The position numbers and the translations under genes are program-made. From assembly GCA_009711705.1 (NCBI GenBank), contig VENG01000008.1, forward strand, positions 35,535-99,534: DNA of 64,000 nucleotides, written 5' to 3'. The notes below the pieces were generated by a model. It made no database searches. It worked only from the letters and a program-made list of their open reading frames with translations, and was not told the origin of the DNA. Positions within the stretch are counted from its first letter, which is position 1. Each line of letters opens with the position of its first letter. The stretch is from Bacillota bacterium (GTDB lineage Bacteria > Bacillota > Desulfotomaculia > Desulfotomaculales > VENG01). Positions 42,487 to 51,868 of the stretch are shown piece after piece.

Positions 42487-43020
42487 TATAAATTTTCATA
42501 CTAGTTTGTGTATATGGTTCATGTGAGTTTTAACGGGATAAGCGGGGTAAAGGCTTTGCATGTGGGTCTTTGGGGCAAACAATTTTTTTAGACAGGATTA
42601 ACAGGATCAACAGGATTATTTAAAAAATAAAAACTCAATCGAAAGTCTTTATCATCTAAACAGAGCTTAGGGACCAGTCCAAAATATTAAAACAAATAAT
42701 TTAAAAAGTTTTTTAAGACCCCAAAGCACTACCCTAAAGCATCCTGCAAATCCTGTAATCCTGTCAAAGAAAAAAAGACCCATAAGCCAAGACCCAAACA
42801 ATACTTTTAAGCAAGAAAACAAGAGGACCCGTCCGGGACTGCTGAAAAAGTCCAGATTCATGTCATTCTGAATGAATGAAGTGAAATGAAGAACCTTGAA
42901 AGTCGCATAAATACTCAGATTCTTCGCTGCACTCAGATTGACAATCTTAGATCTTTGCTATTTTTTTTACGAAATCAAATTTTCATTCTAGTTTATGTAT
43001 ATGGTTCATGTGAGTTTTGA
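42487..43020 (+). repeat. Long direct repeat, first copy (second at 58619)
   Basis: About 535 bases that recur nearly base for base at 58619-59160. Each copy is bounded on both sides by a shorter repeat of about 50 bases ending in TATGGTTCATGTGAGTTTT. Inside is copy 4 of the dispersed inverted repeat (GACAGGATTAACAGGAT at 42591; AATCCTGTAATCCTGTC ending near 42766). Next to it is a segment with GTCATTCTGAATGAA and GATTCTTCGCTGCACTCAG, a type of dispersed hairpin common in bacterial genomes. No transposase is encoded, so the element would be mobilised in trans if it moves. Confidence 0.85.
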
Positions 43021-43270
43021 CAGGATTAAAAGATTAAGACCTTTTGACGGGATTAATGGGATTTATGGGATGGCGCAATTATGGGAGCTTAGAGTGAGTG
43101 GCCTTACTATTTGGGCAGATAAGGTTTTTTGTGCGTCTATTTATAAAAAAATTTATTGTTTTAATGTCATTACATGATAAGTGTTGATACATAAATGGCA
43201 TTAGCTTATGAACGCTGAATAAACGTTAATGCGCATAGATAAAATCCCATTGATCCTGTTAATCCCGTCT
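43016..43270 (+). repeat. Dispersed inverted repeat, copy 5
   Basis: Left arms are TTGACAGGATT at 43016 and GACGGGATTAATGGGAT from 43046. Right arms are ATCCCATTGATCCTGTTAAT and ATCCCGTC ending near 43270. It directly follows the long direct repeat and ends about 90 bases before leuS. Confidence 0.8.
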
Positions 43271-43357
43271 AAAAAATTTTTTACTTAAATTTGCTACCAA
43301 AATTGAAGGAGGTGTCCAACCGGTTTTATCTTATCGTGGATAGGACCGGGAAGGATT

Positions 43358-45838
43358 GTGAAGGAACGTTACGATTTTAAATCAATTGAACAAAAATGGC
43401 AGGCCCAATGGGAAGCAAAAGATATCTATTCGGTGCCTGATTTTAGTGACAAGCCCAAATACTATTGCCTGGAAATGTTCCCATACCCGTCAGGAAAATT
43501 ACACATGGGGCATGTGCGCAATTACTCCATAGGCGATGTTGTGGCCCGTTTTAAGAGCATGCACGGATATCATGTGCTGCACCCCATGGGCTGGGATGCC
43601 TTCGGTCTTCCGGCTGAGAATGCTGCCATTAAACACGGCGGCCTGCACCCCGCAGAGTGGACCCGGGATAATATTGATGCCATGCGCTCACAGCTTAAAC
43701 AGCTGGGTTTGAGCTATGACTGGAACAGGGAAGTGGCCACCTGTCACCCGGGATATTACAAATGGACCCAGTGGCTTTTCCTCGAACTTTATAAAAAAGG
43801 ATTGGCTTACAAGAAAAAGGCTGCCGTTAACTGGTGCCCCTCCTGCGCCACTGTACTGGCTAATGAGCAGGTTAAAGAGGGCGAATGTGAGCGCTGCAGC
43901 ACTGTGGTGCAAAGGCGGGAACTGAACCAGTGGTTTTTTAAGATAACTGACTATGCTGACCGCCTGCTGGCCGACCTAAAAAAACTGGAAGGCTGGCCGG
44001 AAAAGGTAAAGATAATGCAGGAAAATTGGATCGGGCGCAGTGAGGGGTCGGAAATAGTATTTCAAGCCGAAACCGGTGATGATATGAAGGTGTTCACCAC
44101 TCGCCCGGATACCATTTACGGTGTTACTTATATGGTGTTGGCTCCGGAACATCCTCTGGTGGAAAAGATGATTGAGGGTAAGCCGGAGGCTGAAAAGGTG
44201 CGTGAATTTGTAAACCAGGTACGTGACTTGAGCGAATTGGACCGTACTTCCACCGAAGCTGAAAAAATAGGGCTTCCTACAGGTGCCTACTGTATAAACC
44301 CGGTAAACGGTGAAAAGGTACCTATTTTAGTGGGTAACTATGTGCTTATGGAATACGGTACCGGAGCGGTGATGGGTGTACCTGCCCACGACCAGCGCGA
44401 CTTTGAATTTGCCCGTAAGTACGGCCTGCCCCTACGGGTGGTTATCCAGCCTGAAGGACAGGAACTACAGTCTGAAACCATGAGCGAGGCTTATACGGAA
44501 GACGGTTTAATGGTAAATTCGGGGCACTTTGACGGCACTCCCAACAGGCAGGGCATCAAAAAAGTTATTAATTACCTGGAAGAAAATAGTTGGGGCAGTG
44601 GACAGATCAATTACCGGCTGCGGGATTGGCTTATATCCCGCCAGCGTTACTGGGGCGCTCCCATTCCCATGGTTTATTGTGACCGGTGCGGGGTGGTCCC
44701 GGTACCGGAGGAAGAGCTGCCGGTTACGCTGCCCCTGGATGTGGAGCTTAAGCAGGTAGGCAAAAACCCCCTCACTGAGTGTGAGGATTTCATGAATACT
44801 ACTTGTCCCCAATGTGGTGAAAAGGCTCGGCGTGAGACCGATACCATGGACACCTTTATGTGTTCTTCCTGGTATTACTACCGTTATACCAGCCCCAGGG
44901 ATGAAGAAAACGCCTGGGGGGAGAAGCAGGTAGAGCACTGGTTGCCGGTGGACCAATATATAGGTGGCGTAGAGCACGCTATTTTGCACCTTTTATACAG
45001 CCGTTTTTTCACCAAGGTTTTCTATGACCAGGGATATTGTAAAAATGAAGAGCCCTTTGAAAACCTGCTTACACAGGGCATGGTGCTTAAAGACGGGGCA
45101 AAAATGAGTAAGTCTAAGGGTAACGTGGTGAGCCCTGAAGAAATTATTGCCAGGTATGGTGCTGATACAGCCAGGATGTTTATTTTGTTTGCCGCACCCC
45201 CCGAGCGCGATCTGGAGTGGAGTGACCAGGGAGTGGAGGGCTGCTACCGGTTCCTGAACCGTGTGTGGCGGCTGGTGGCAGCGGTTAGTGAGTCTCTGCA
45301 GGACGCCCCTTCCCGGCCGGAAGGAGAACTGGTGGGTGTGAACCGGGAAATGCGCCGTATCACCCACTATACTATCAAGAAGGTTACCGAGGATATTTCA
45401 CAGCGGTTTAACTTCAACACAGCGGTGAGCGCTGTCATGGAACTGGTAAACGCTATGTACCAGTATAAGGATGTCCCGGCAAGCGACCGTGACCCGGCAG
45501 TAATGCGCGAGGGCATTGAAACCATATTGGTTCTGCTTGCTCCCTTTGCGCCTCATGTTACTGAAGAATTATGGGAAGCCATCGGTAATACCGAGAGCGT
45601 TCACATGCAGTCCTGGCCGCAGTATGACAAGGATGCCATTGTGGAGGAAGAAATAACTATTGTGGTCCAGGTCAACGGTAAGGTGCGCGACAGGATGTTA
45701 ATTCCGGCGGAAATGGACCCCGAGGCGATGAAGGAATTGGTCATGGGGCAGCCCAAGGTGCAGGAGTTAATAGAAGGAAAAAATGTAGTCAAAGTTATTG
45801 CCGTACCGAAAAAACTGGTTAATATAGTGGTAAAGTAG
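43358..45838 (+). CDS. leuS: Leucyl-tRNA synthetase
   Basis: LeuRS charges tRNA-Leu. The 826-residue protein has the HIGH region [18 protein letters not shown], a zinc-type CPSC..C..C insertion, the editing domain with [20 protein letters not shown], and the KMSKS loop [14 protein letters not shown]. Length and order are those of the bacterial type. The start GTG/TTG region follows GGGAAGGATT. No T-box lies directly upstream; repeat copies fill the space instead, and the Leu-type T-box is 3.2 kb away behind rsfS. Confidence 0.98.
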   Translation: MKERYDFKSIEQKWQAQWEAKDIYSVPDFSDKPKYYCLEMFPYPSGKLHMGHVRNYSIGDVVARFKSMHGYHVLHPMGWDAFGLPAENAAIKHGGLHPAEWTRDNIDAMRSQLKQLGLSYDWNREVATCHPGYYKWTQWLFLELYKKGLAYKKKAAVNWCPSCATVLANEQVKEGECERCSTVVQRRELNQWFFKITDYADRLLADLKKLEGWPEKVKIMQENWIGRSEGSEIVFQAETGDDMKVFTTRPDTIYGVTYMVLAPEHPLVEKMIEGKPEAEKVREFVNQVRDLSELDRTSTEAEKIGLPTGAYCINPVNGEKVPILVGNYVLMEYGTGAVMGVPAHDQRDFEFARKYGLPLRVVIQPEGQELQSETMSEAYTEDGLMVNSGHFDGTPNRQGIKKVINYLEENSWGSGQINYRLRDWLISRQRYWGAPIPMVYCDRCGVVPVPEEELPVTLPLDVELKQVGKNPLTECEDFMNTTCPQCGEKARRETDTMDTFMCSSWYYYRYTSPRDEENAWGEKQVEHWLPVDQYIGGVEHAILHLLYSRFFTKVFYDQGYCKNEEPFENLLTQGMVLKDGAKMSKSKGNVVSPEEIIARYGADTARMFILFAAPPERDLEWSDQGVEGCYRFLNRVWRLVAAVSESLQDAPSRPEGELVGVNREMRRITHYTIKKVTEDISQRFNFNTAVSAVMELVNAMYQYKDVPASDRDPAVMREGIETILVLLAPFAPHVTEELWEAIGNTESVHMQSWPQYDKDAIVEEEITIVVQVNGKVRDRMLIPAEMDPEAMKELVMGQPKVQELIEGKNVVKVIAVPKKLVNIVVK

Positions 45839-45841
45839 AGA

Positions 45842-45871
45842 TAAAAGCCGCCTGACAGGGCGGCTTTTTTG
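45842..45871 (+). terminator. Intrinsic terminator of leuS
   Basis: AAAGCCGCC and GGCGGCTTT arms with a short TGACA-type loop, followed by a run of T's. A strong terminator right after the leuS stop. Confidence 0.93.
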
Positions 45872-45927
45872 TTGGGAGCAGGGATTATAACCAAAAATAT
45901 GAGTGTCATGACTTAAGGGTCTCTTTT

Positions 45928-46253
45928 AGACGGGATTAACGAAATAGAGATTAGAAACAAAAAAAGAAAAGACAGAAAACATTAGACAGGATTACAGGAT
46001 TTGCAGGATAAAGTATTAAAGAAGAGGTATAAAGAAGGTTAGTGGCTATACTAATACATAAAGCTAATAAAATGAATTATTATAAAAAATAAAACGCCCA
46101 ATAGCTTTGTTAATAAAAATTTGTATACAAAGGAATAACATCGAAATATAAGCAAAGCAAAAAATCCTGTCAATCCTGTTAATCCTGTCTAAAAAAAATA
46201 CCCCAAAGCTACGACATGCAAAAGACTTTTAAGCGATCCTGTCAAAAACCCCA
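45928..46253 (+). repeat. Dispersed inverted repeat, copy 6
   Basis: Left arms are AGACGGGATTAACG at 45928 and GACAGGATTACAGGAT from 45984. Right arms are ATCCTGTCAATCCTGTTAAT and CCTGTC ending at 46190, with a further GATCCTGTC near 46253. The right arm is followed by AAATACCCCAAAGCTACGAC, the inverse of the CTTTGGGG bases that precede some left arms. The region between leuS and the small membrane protein holds nothing else. Confidence 0.82.
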
Positions 46254-46318
46254 AGAATAAAAACCGCCTGTCCTAAATGCGTACATCCCTGCATATATAT
46301 GAGCAGGGGGTGTTTAAT

Positions 46319-46504
46319 ATGACTGCACTTCTTTCCCTTATTACCGGTTTACTGGGGCTGGCGCTTTCTCTTTGGTTTCTGGCGGGTTTTTGCCTGGGTG
46401 TGGTGCAAGGGTTCGGTCGGAATAAAATTCTATGGTTGTTGGGGAAACTAATCCTGGCAATGCTTTTATTACACTTTCACTTTGAGCTGGAAATTTTTGA
46501 TTAA
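46319..46504 (+). CDS. Small membrane protein
   Basis: 61 residues with two hydrophobic segments (LLSLITGLLGLALSLWFLAG and ILWLLGKLILAMLLLHFHF). ATG at 46319 follows GCAGGGGGTG; the frame's earlier ATG at 46277 lacks a ribosome site. A strong terminator follows. No family recognised. Confidence 0.6.
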   Translation: MTALLSLITGLLGLALSLWFLAGFCLGVVQGFGRNKILWLLGKLILAMLLLHFHFELEIFD

Positions 46505-46531
46505 AGCCGCCTGGGAAAGGCGGCTTTATCA
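46505..46531 (+). terminator. Intrinsic terminator of the small membrane protein
   Basis: AAAGCCGCC and GGCGGCTTT arms around TGGGAAA, followed by ATCATT. The stem is nearly the same as the leuS terminator stem. Confidence 0.8.
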
Positions 46532-46636
46532 TTACGATTTAAGAAACTATACCGAAAAAGTGCCTGTCCGCAAAAAGCAATATAATTACTTTGGCCCGGG
46601 AATAATGAATGCAAGTAACAGAAAGGAGTGCATCTT

Positions 46637-47164
46637 GTGTCTCAAGACAAGGACCGCAAATTAAGAGAAGAAATACAGTCCATGCTGGATTCCCACAAGG
46701 AGTTTAAAGGTTATGGCCTGGAAGTGGACGTGCACGGTGGAAAAGTACAGCTTTCAGGTATTGTTGATACACTTGCGGATGGTAATCGCGCGGTTGAAGC
46801 AATTACCGATATGGATGGCGTGAAGGCGGTGGAAAATGGTACCACAGTTTGTACTGACGGTGCTATTACCGATTCCGGGGTGGCCATGGAAGTGTCGGAA
46901 GAACTGCAGGCCGATCCCCAGGTCAATATACGACACGTGGGAGTGAAAGCAGCTAAGGGGCGGGCGTATCTCCGGGGCCATGTGGATAGCCCTGAAGAGG
47001 AGCATGCCGCCATTAACGCGGCAGCAAAAGCGCGGGGTGTCAAAGAAGTAATCAGTGAACTGAATGTGCGTCCCGGTGGTTTTGATACCGATGATCTGGG
47101 AGCAATTTTTCATCACCAGGTTAATAATGACCGGGAGGATGAGGGGGGGGAGAAGATTTATTGA
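46637..47164 (+). CDS. BON-domain protein (two BON domains)
   Basis: 175 residues with two BON domains (about 8-75 and 78-150). In each, the pattern is a helix, then VDVHGGKVQLSGIVD or VKAAKGRAYLRGHVDSPEE, then AI..A....GVK.V. BON domains bind membranes or ligands in stress and envelope proteins. There is no signal peptide, so it is cytoplasmic here. GTG at 46637 follows AAAGGAG at good spacing. It is convergent with the sia-type operon. Confidence 0.85.
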   Translation: MSQDKDRKLREEIQSMLDSHKEFKGYGLEVDVHGGKVQLSGIVDTLADGNRAVEAITDMDGVKAVENGTTVCTDGAITDSGVAMEVSEELQADPQVNIRHVGVKAAKGRAYLRGHVDSPEEEHAAINAAAKARGVKEVISELNVRPGGFDTDDLGAIFHHQVNNDREDEGGEKIY

Positions 47165-47171
47165 TTTATGG

Positions 47172-47216
47172 AAAAAGGATAGGCTCCGTTAAACAACGGA
47201 GGCTTTATCCTTTTTT
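47172..47216. terminator. Bidirectional terminator between the BON gene and the sia-type operon
   Basis: AAAAAGGATAGGCTCCGTT and AACGGAGGCTTTATCCTTTTT arms form a long stem with T-runs on both strands. The stop codon of the minus-strand siaD-like gene lies in the loop, so one hairpin serves both convergent units. Confidence 0.88.
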
Positions 47217-48820
47217 TCCGGGGCCAAAACATGCTCAAGATTTTCTAAGAATATTTGGGTTAATGTGGGGTCAAATTGTGATCCGCTTTGTTTTTGAATC
47301 TCATCCCGGGCTTCTCTTGGACTTAAAGCACTTTGAAAAGCACGGTCACTGGTTATCACGTCGTAAACTTCTAAAATTGAAAAAACCCTGGAAAGATACG
47401 GTATCTGCTCACCCTTTAGGCCGGTGGGATAACCGGTGCCATCCCACCTCTCCCGTAAGGCCAGCATCGCTTCAGCCACACCCGGCTCTCCAATGGACTG
47501 TGCCATTCGATAGCCAATTTCAGAGTAACTCTTTATAATCTCCCATTCATCAGACGTTAATTGACCTTGTTTTTTTAATAGATCTTGAGGAATAGCTATT
47601 TTTCCTGCATCATGCAACGAGGCCAACAAGATGAGATTTTGTGTTTCCATGGATTCTTCCGGGAAACCTAATACCCCGGCAAATTTCACAACTATACTCT
47701 TCATTCTTCTTATATGATCCGACGGGATGATTCCGTTTGACTCCAAGACTGTTTCTATTTTGCTGATGATGTTTTTTCGTACTGTCTTATTGTCCAGGAG
47801 CTTATTTTTATACATTCTGTTTTCTGCTACGGCAAATAATTCAGTAATATTAGCGTTGGGAGTTTCCATGGTGGCTGTTCCCATGGAAACACTTATGTCA
47901 ACTATCTCTTGCTCAGTTTCCAGGCATGCCTTATTTATGGACTCTACAATTTGCAGGCATGCATAGGAATCAGTATTGGGAAGCAATAGTAGAAATTCGT
48001 CGCCACCCCAACGGGAAACAATATCTGTTTCACGGCAGCATTTTTTTAATATTTGGGCCACCTTTACTATCAGCTGATCACCCTTTTGATGGCCGAACAC
48101 GTCATTGGTTAATTTAAGGGCATTCATGTCCGCTAAAACAACACTTAACGGTAATTTGGACGGGGCAATGATCTGGGGAATAATTTTGTCAATATAAGAC
48201 CTGTTATATAAGCAAGTCAAACAATCATGTTCGCTTAGATATTTGATTTGGGCTTCCGTGATTGTTTTTTCCGTTACATCAGTGAGAATCACCAAAATAG
48301 CATATTCATCATCCATACGGTTGATTAATTTATATTTAACATCAATATGGCGGTTGTGAATATTAATATTAGAGGGTAAGTGTGCTAAACTACCTTCATT
48401 TAGCTCCTTAAATATGGATTTAAATACATCAATGTATTTTTGCTGTGCACCTGGATCATTGCTTAGTAATGAAGAGATATGTTCTTTTCTTATCTTTTGA
48501 CCAAATATACTGGTGCATTCAGCACTGTATTCTTCATCGACCAGTAGATCAGCACCAAAGGTTAAAAACCCTTGACTGGAATTATCTAATAAACTCTTTA
48601 TCTTATACTCCCGCTTTTTTAAAACATTGCCCTGGGTATCAGCAATTTTCACTATCTTCTTTGTGAATTTTAATAACCTTTCATAATTACGAACAAGTTT
48701 TTGGTATTTGGGCAGTAGTGGGTTACCCTCAAACTCCCCGCTTTCCATTTCGGCCTTGCACAATCGAACAATTTTTTCTTCCTGGCCAAATAGCAGTTTG
48801 TTATCCTGGTTATTCCCCAA
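47189..48820 (-). CDS. Diguanylate cyclase fused to a degenerate HD-GYP domain (SiaD-like)
   Basis: 543 residues: an N-terminal helical part, a PAS-like region (about 80-200), a GGDEF domain (about 205-365) and an HD-GYP domain (about 370-535). The cyclase is complete: SRWGGDEFLLLLP with RETD five residues before it, a full inhibitory site. The HD-GYP domain keeps LHDAGKIAIP and DGTGYP but has lost other metal ligands: KSYSEIG in place of K.HP..G, LRERWDG in place of HHERWDG, and LEVYDV in place of .ADVYD. It is probably inactive as a phosphodiesterase and may sense. It is the last gene of the siaB-C-A-D-like operon. TTG start at 48820. Confidence 0.88.
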   Translation of the reverse strand: MGNNQDNKLLFGQEEKIVRLCKAEMESGEFEGNPLLPKYQKLVRNYERLLKFTKKIVKIADTQGNVLKKREYKIKSLLDNSSQGFLTFGADLLVDEEYSAECTSIFGQKIRKEHISSLLSNDPGAQQKYIDVFKSIFKELNEGSLAHLPSNINIHNRHIDVKYKLINRMDDEYAILVILTDVTEKTITEAQIKYLSEHDCLTCLYNRSYIDKIIPQIIAPSKLPLSVVLADMNALKLTNDVFGHQKGDQLIVKVAQILKKCCRETDIVSRWGGDEFLLLLPNTDSYACLQIVESINKACLETEQEIVDISVSMGTATMETPNANITELFAVAENRMYKNKLLDNKTVRKNIISKIETVLESNGIIPSDHIRRMKSIVVKFAGVLGFPEESMETQNLILLASLHDAGKIAIPQDLLKKQGQLTSDEWEIIKSYSEIGYRMAQSIGEPGVAEAMLALRERWDGTGYPTGLKGEQIPYLSRVFSILEVYDVITSDRAFQSALSPREARDEIQKQSGSQFDPTLTQIFLENLEHVLAPEKKDKASVV

Positions 48821-48837
48821 AGCACAACCGCCTTTCC

Positions 48838-50703
48838 TTATTCTTTAAAAATCTTAAACCCCATTACTGTTATATCATCTCGCTGTGGTTCATTACCCAT
48901 ATAATCATGGATTGCTTGATGGAATATTTTTCTCTGTTCAGAGAGGGGTTTTTTATAGCAATCATCAATTAGCTGCATGAATTTTGTTTTACCAAAGCTG
49001 TAACCTTTGGGTCCTCCGTTTTGATCAATATAGCCATCTGTAGTCATGTAAAACAGATCGTTGCTGTTCACGTTCAAGATAGTATCTGTAAAGGAATAGT
49101 CCGGGTTTGTTCTGGTGTAGCCCAAACTCTGCTTGTCTCCTTTGATAACCCTTAAATCCCGGTCATTTTTAATATAGAGGGAAGCCCTGGCCCCTGCAAA
49201 GGAAATGTTATTTTCCTTGTCAATGAAACATAATCCCATATCCAGTCCATCGTCGGTTAAAGAATCACCGCTTTCTTGTTTTAAAGTCTGTTTGACTAAT
49301 AGATTTAGTTTTTTCAGGATTAAGGAAGGGGGGTCCTTAGTGTCTTTTACTACCTGGTTTAAAATAGATACTGAAATCATGCTCATTAGCGCTCCGGGAA
49401 CTCCATGACCGGTACAATCGCCTATTGCAACAAAGAAGCCGTCATCGAATTCTTTTACCCAATAGAAGTCACCACCCACAGTATCGGTTGGTTGCCAGAT
49501 TAAAAAGTAATCCCAAAATATTCCTTCCAAGGTATCGTCCGGTGGTAAAATGGATTGTTGTATTCTTTGTGCGTATTCAATACTATCTGTTATCTTGGCA
49601 TTTTTTTCCTGTAGTTCTTGAGTTCTTTCCAGAACTTTCTCTTCAAGTTCCTGGTTTAACTCCATCGCTTTTTTATACGGGTTAACCAATCTATGGGACA
49701 CAAAGTAGAAAAAGAAAGTGATTGAAATAAGTGTAATGAGTGATGCGAATAAGGTATTTAGTTTTATGGTATTTAGAAAGCCAATTGATTCATCCCGGGG
49801 TATCTGGAACAATATGGACCACTGGGTAGAGGATAAGGGGTGGACTATTAAGTCGGTTAATCCCTGGTCGCTGTTTCGATACTCCAGTGCGTAATGTTTT
49901 ATGTTATGGCCGTTCATATGCTTTATAACATTTAGGCTTGCTTCCTCGGGCAATAGTTCATCAATGTTCTTTCCATTATATTCTACCTTATCTGATAGGT
50001 ATATTTCGCCTTGGGGGTCAACTAACCAAAGATCGCTTTGGTCACCATACTTGAATTCCTGAAATTCGCGAGAAAGCCCATGTAGGCCTAATCCCACTCC
50101 GGTAACGCCAAGAGGGCTACTTGTCTCACCAATCAAGGCGTCGACAAACACAAAAGTTCCTTTTCTTTCCTCGTTATAGTCAAACTGTACGGATACTCGC
50201 TCCCCGGCAGAAAGGGTGTTGAAAAACCAGTCGTCATCGGGGTCGCTTTCACTCAAGGTATCGATTATATTACCCTTTTCATCCCAATAGTGGTTTGTTG
50301 TGGCGCTAACGATAAAAGAATTGGAATAGTCAAAGTCGGTTACCAAGCTTACCAGGTTGTTTATTTTCTGAAGGGCATAATCCTTTTGCAATGGGTCGCT
50401 CTCTCCGCTGGAAACCCATTCTATGATTTGTGGGTCATTTGCCAGTACCAAAGACACTTCTTTGGCCCGTTCAACACGGCTGTCGATTCTATAGGAAATA
50501 GATTCGGCTATGCTAACCAGATCTTGGTTTTTGAGCTTATCAACAACTTCATTCTTGGTGATTATGTAAACAATCGTTCCCACCAGGATTATGGAAAGAA
50601 TAATGATCATACTCGCAAAAGCAATTACCTTTATAATATCGTAATCAGGTCCTATACCCTGGATTCTTGGTACGTTCTTTTCTTGTTCCGTCTTTAATTT
50701 CAT
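48838..50703 (-). CDS. siaA: Membrane PP2C-type serine/threonine phosphatase (SiaA-like)
   Basis: 621 residues: helix at about 25-50, a Cache-type outer domain (about 55-330; the core includes DDDWFFNTL), a second helix (about 333-355), a coiled linker, and a SpoIIE/RsbU-type PP2C domain (about 385-620). The metal sites are GGDFYWV, IGDCTGHGVPGALMSM, YMTTDGYIDQNG and RDDITVMGF, all intact. In the Pseudomonas system SiaA dephosphorylates SiaC. Here SiaC- and SiaB-like genes lie just upstream in the same operon, which supports the name. ATG at 50703 follows GGAGAC. The signal bound by the outer domain is unknown. Confidence 0.9.
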   Translation of the reverse strand: MKLKTEQEKNVPRIQGIGPDYDIIKVIAFASMIIILSIILVGTIVYIITKNEVVDKLKNQDLVSIAESISYRIDSRVERAKEVSLVLANDPQIIEWVSSGESDPLQKDYALQKINNLVSLVTDFDYSNSFIVSATTNHYWDEKGNIIDTLSESDPDDDWFFNTLSAGERVSVQFDYNEERKGTFVFVDALIGETSSPLGVTGVGLGLHGLSREFQEFKYGDQSDLWLVDPQGEIYLSDKVEYNGKNIDELLPEEASLNVIKHMNGHNIKHYALEYRNSDQGLTDLIVHPLSSTQWSILFQIPRDESIGFLNTIKLNTLFASLITLISITFFFYFVSHRLVNPYKKAMELNQELEEKVLERTQELQEKNAKITDSIEYAQRIQQSILPPDDTLEGIFWDYFLIWQPTDTVGGDFYWVKEFDDGFFVAIGDCTGHGVPGALMSMISVSILNQVVKDTKDPPSLILKKLNLLVKQTLKQESGDSLTDDGLDMGLCFIDKENNISFAGARASLYIKNDRDLRVIKGDKQSLGYTRTNPDYSFTDTILNVNSNDLFYMTTDGYIDQNGGPKGYSFGKTKFMQLIDDCYKKPLSEQRKIFHQAIHDYMGNEPQRDDITVMGFKIFKE

Positions 50704-50739
50704 TTATATAAGTCTCCGTTCCATATACCTTAAACTCAT

Positions 50740-51120
50740 TTACCGAGTTACAATATTAAAAGGCAGGTTTAAATCTTCTGTAAATTCTTCGGCACATTCC
50801 AATTCGCTTTCATTTTCCAAATCGTAATACCAGAAAAGGATAATATTTTTGCCCGCCAAAAAGGCTTCATCGAATTTTTCCAGCAACATCATAATACACT
50901 TAGAGCTGCTGGTATTAATGTAAGGAAGGGTAAAGTCTATTTTAACACTGACCTCGGTTGTTAATTTTTGCATATATTCATCAACCCAGCTAAAAATGGA
51001 TTCATAAAATTTAAATGCATTTTCGGGGTAAGATTGCCCTTTTATAGATAAAATATTACATTCCGGATCAAAGTTGATTTCGGGCGTACTTTTTGAGCCT
51101 TCGATAATTAGTTTTTGCAT
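50740..51120 (-). CDS. siaC: SiaC family regulatory phosphoprotein (DUF1987)
   Basis: 126 residues of the DUF1987/SiaC family, which has an anti-sigma-antagonist-like fold. The N-terminus has TPEINFDPECNILSIKGQSY. The phospho-site region is FTLPYINTSSSKCIM, with Thr70 as the expected acceptor. In Pseudomonas, SiaB phosphorylates this Thr, SiaA removes the phosphate, and unphosphorylated SiaC activates the cyclase SiaD. All four partners are encoded here. ATG at 51120 follows GGAGGAAAG. Confidence 0.93.
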   Translation of the reverse strand: MQKLIIEGSKSTPEINFDPECNILSIKGQSYPENAFKFYESIFSWVDEYMQKLTTEVSVKIDFTLPYINTSSSKCIMMLLEKFDEAFLAGKNIILFWYYDLENESELECAEEFTEDLNLPFNIVTR

Positions 51121-51142
51121 TATCTTTCCTCCAATTAGCTTT

Positions 51143-51694
51143 CTATATAGTTGCCTTTAAAGTAAAGAAAGAATATAGTTCATCGAGTTTCTCCAGAGAA
51201 AATTCCAGTGGCGAGCTTGACTTTCTGGCGATATCAACTATACCCAGCCCGGCACTTTTACTTGTAGGCGTAATGTCCTGTTTGAGTTTTTGTTTGTAAA
51301 GCTTTTTTAGTTCCTGTTTGTCCAGTCCGTTTATTTCATCCATTATTCGCTTCAATTTATCTACATCAATATTTTGAACAAGGTTACCGGAACAAACATA
51401 CTTCCCGCTAATTTCAGCTTTTCCGATCACAACAATACATGAGTTTGAAATTTGTTCATAAACACGGGCCTCTTTTTTACTAACACAATAGTTCTTTATG
51501 TTTTGGGTTTGTTCGATAAAGATTGAAAAAACATTAAAGATATCAGTTTTAGGATGGTCTTCCGTTTCTAAATATTTTTTTACCGCCTCTCCTAATTCTT
51601 CAATGATTTCCTGTGAGAATTTGCCGGAAAAACTGATCAGTACGCCTTCTTCTCGCAGATTTTTATTAAGAGTAAGTAAGTTATTATTCTCCAC
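51143..51694 (-). CDS. siaB: SiaB family protein kinase
   Basis: 183 residues of the SiaB (DUF6272) family, which has a GHKL-like kinase fold. The N-terminal half has VLISFSGKFSQEIIEELGE and later the C-terminal SKSAGLGIVDIARKSSSPLEFS, corresponding to the GLG-containing ATP lid of these kinases. It is expected to phosphorylate SiaC on Thr. GTG at 51694 follows CAGGAGGG. It is the first gene of the operon, separated from siaC by 22 bases. Confidence 0.9.
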   Translation of the reverse strand: MENNNLLTLNKNLREEGVLISFSGKFSQEIIEELGEAVKKYLETEDHPKTDIFNVFSIFIEQTQNIKNYCVSKKEARVYEQISNSCIVVIGKAEISGKYVCSGNLVQNIDVDKLKRIMDEINGLDKQELKKLYKQKLKQDITPTSKSAGLGIVDIARKSSSPLEFSLEKLDELYSFFTLKATI

Positions 51695-51826
51695 TAAATT
51701 CCCTCCTGTAATATCTTCGTCACTTTATTAAAATTAGCCATCTGGTGACATATTTCCTTTTAAAACAGAGATTAATTTTGCCTAATTATCCATATAGTTG
51801 CTGAAAAAAGTATCTTTCATAAACTA

Positions 51827-51857
51827 AAGGGAACCCATTTTGAGGGTTCCCCTAGTT
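51827..51857 (-). terminator. Intrinsic terminator of the LCP-like gene
   Basis: GGGAACCC and GGGTTCCC arms with an ATTTTGA loop. On the minus strand the stem is followed by TTTAGTTT. It separates the LCP-like gene from the sia-type operon downstream. Confidence 0.8.
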
Positions 51858-51868
51858 AATTTAAGCTA

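Noticed and set aside
42840..42960. An insertion sequence in the leuS upstream region
   Set aside because: No transposase-like protein is encoded in any frame of either long repeat; the segment is a dispersed non-coding repeat.
42240..43280. The repeated ACAGGATT units as a CRISPR array
   Set aside because: Units are 8-9 bases, have no spacers of constant length, occur as facing arms, and have no cas genes nearby.
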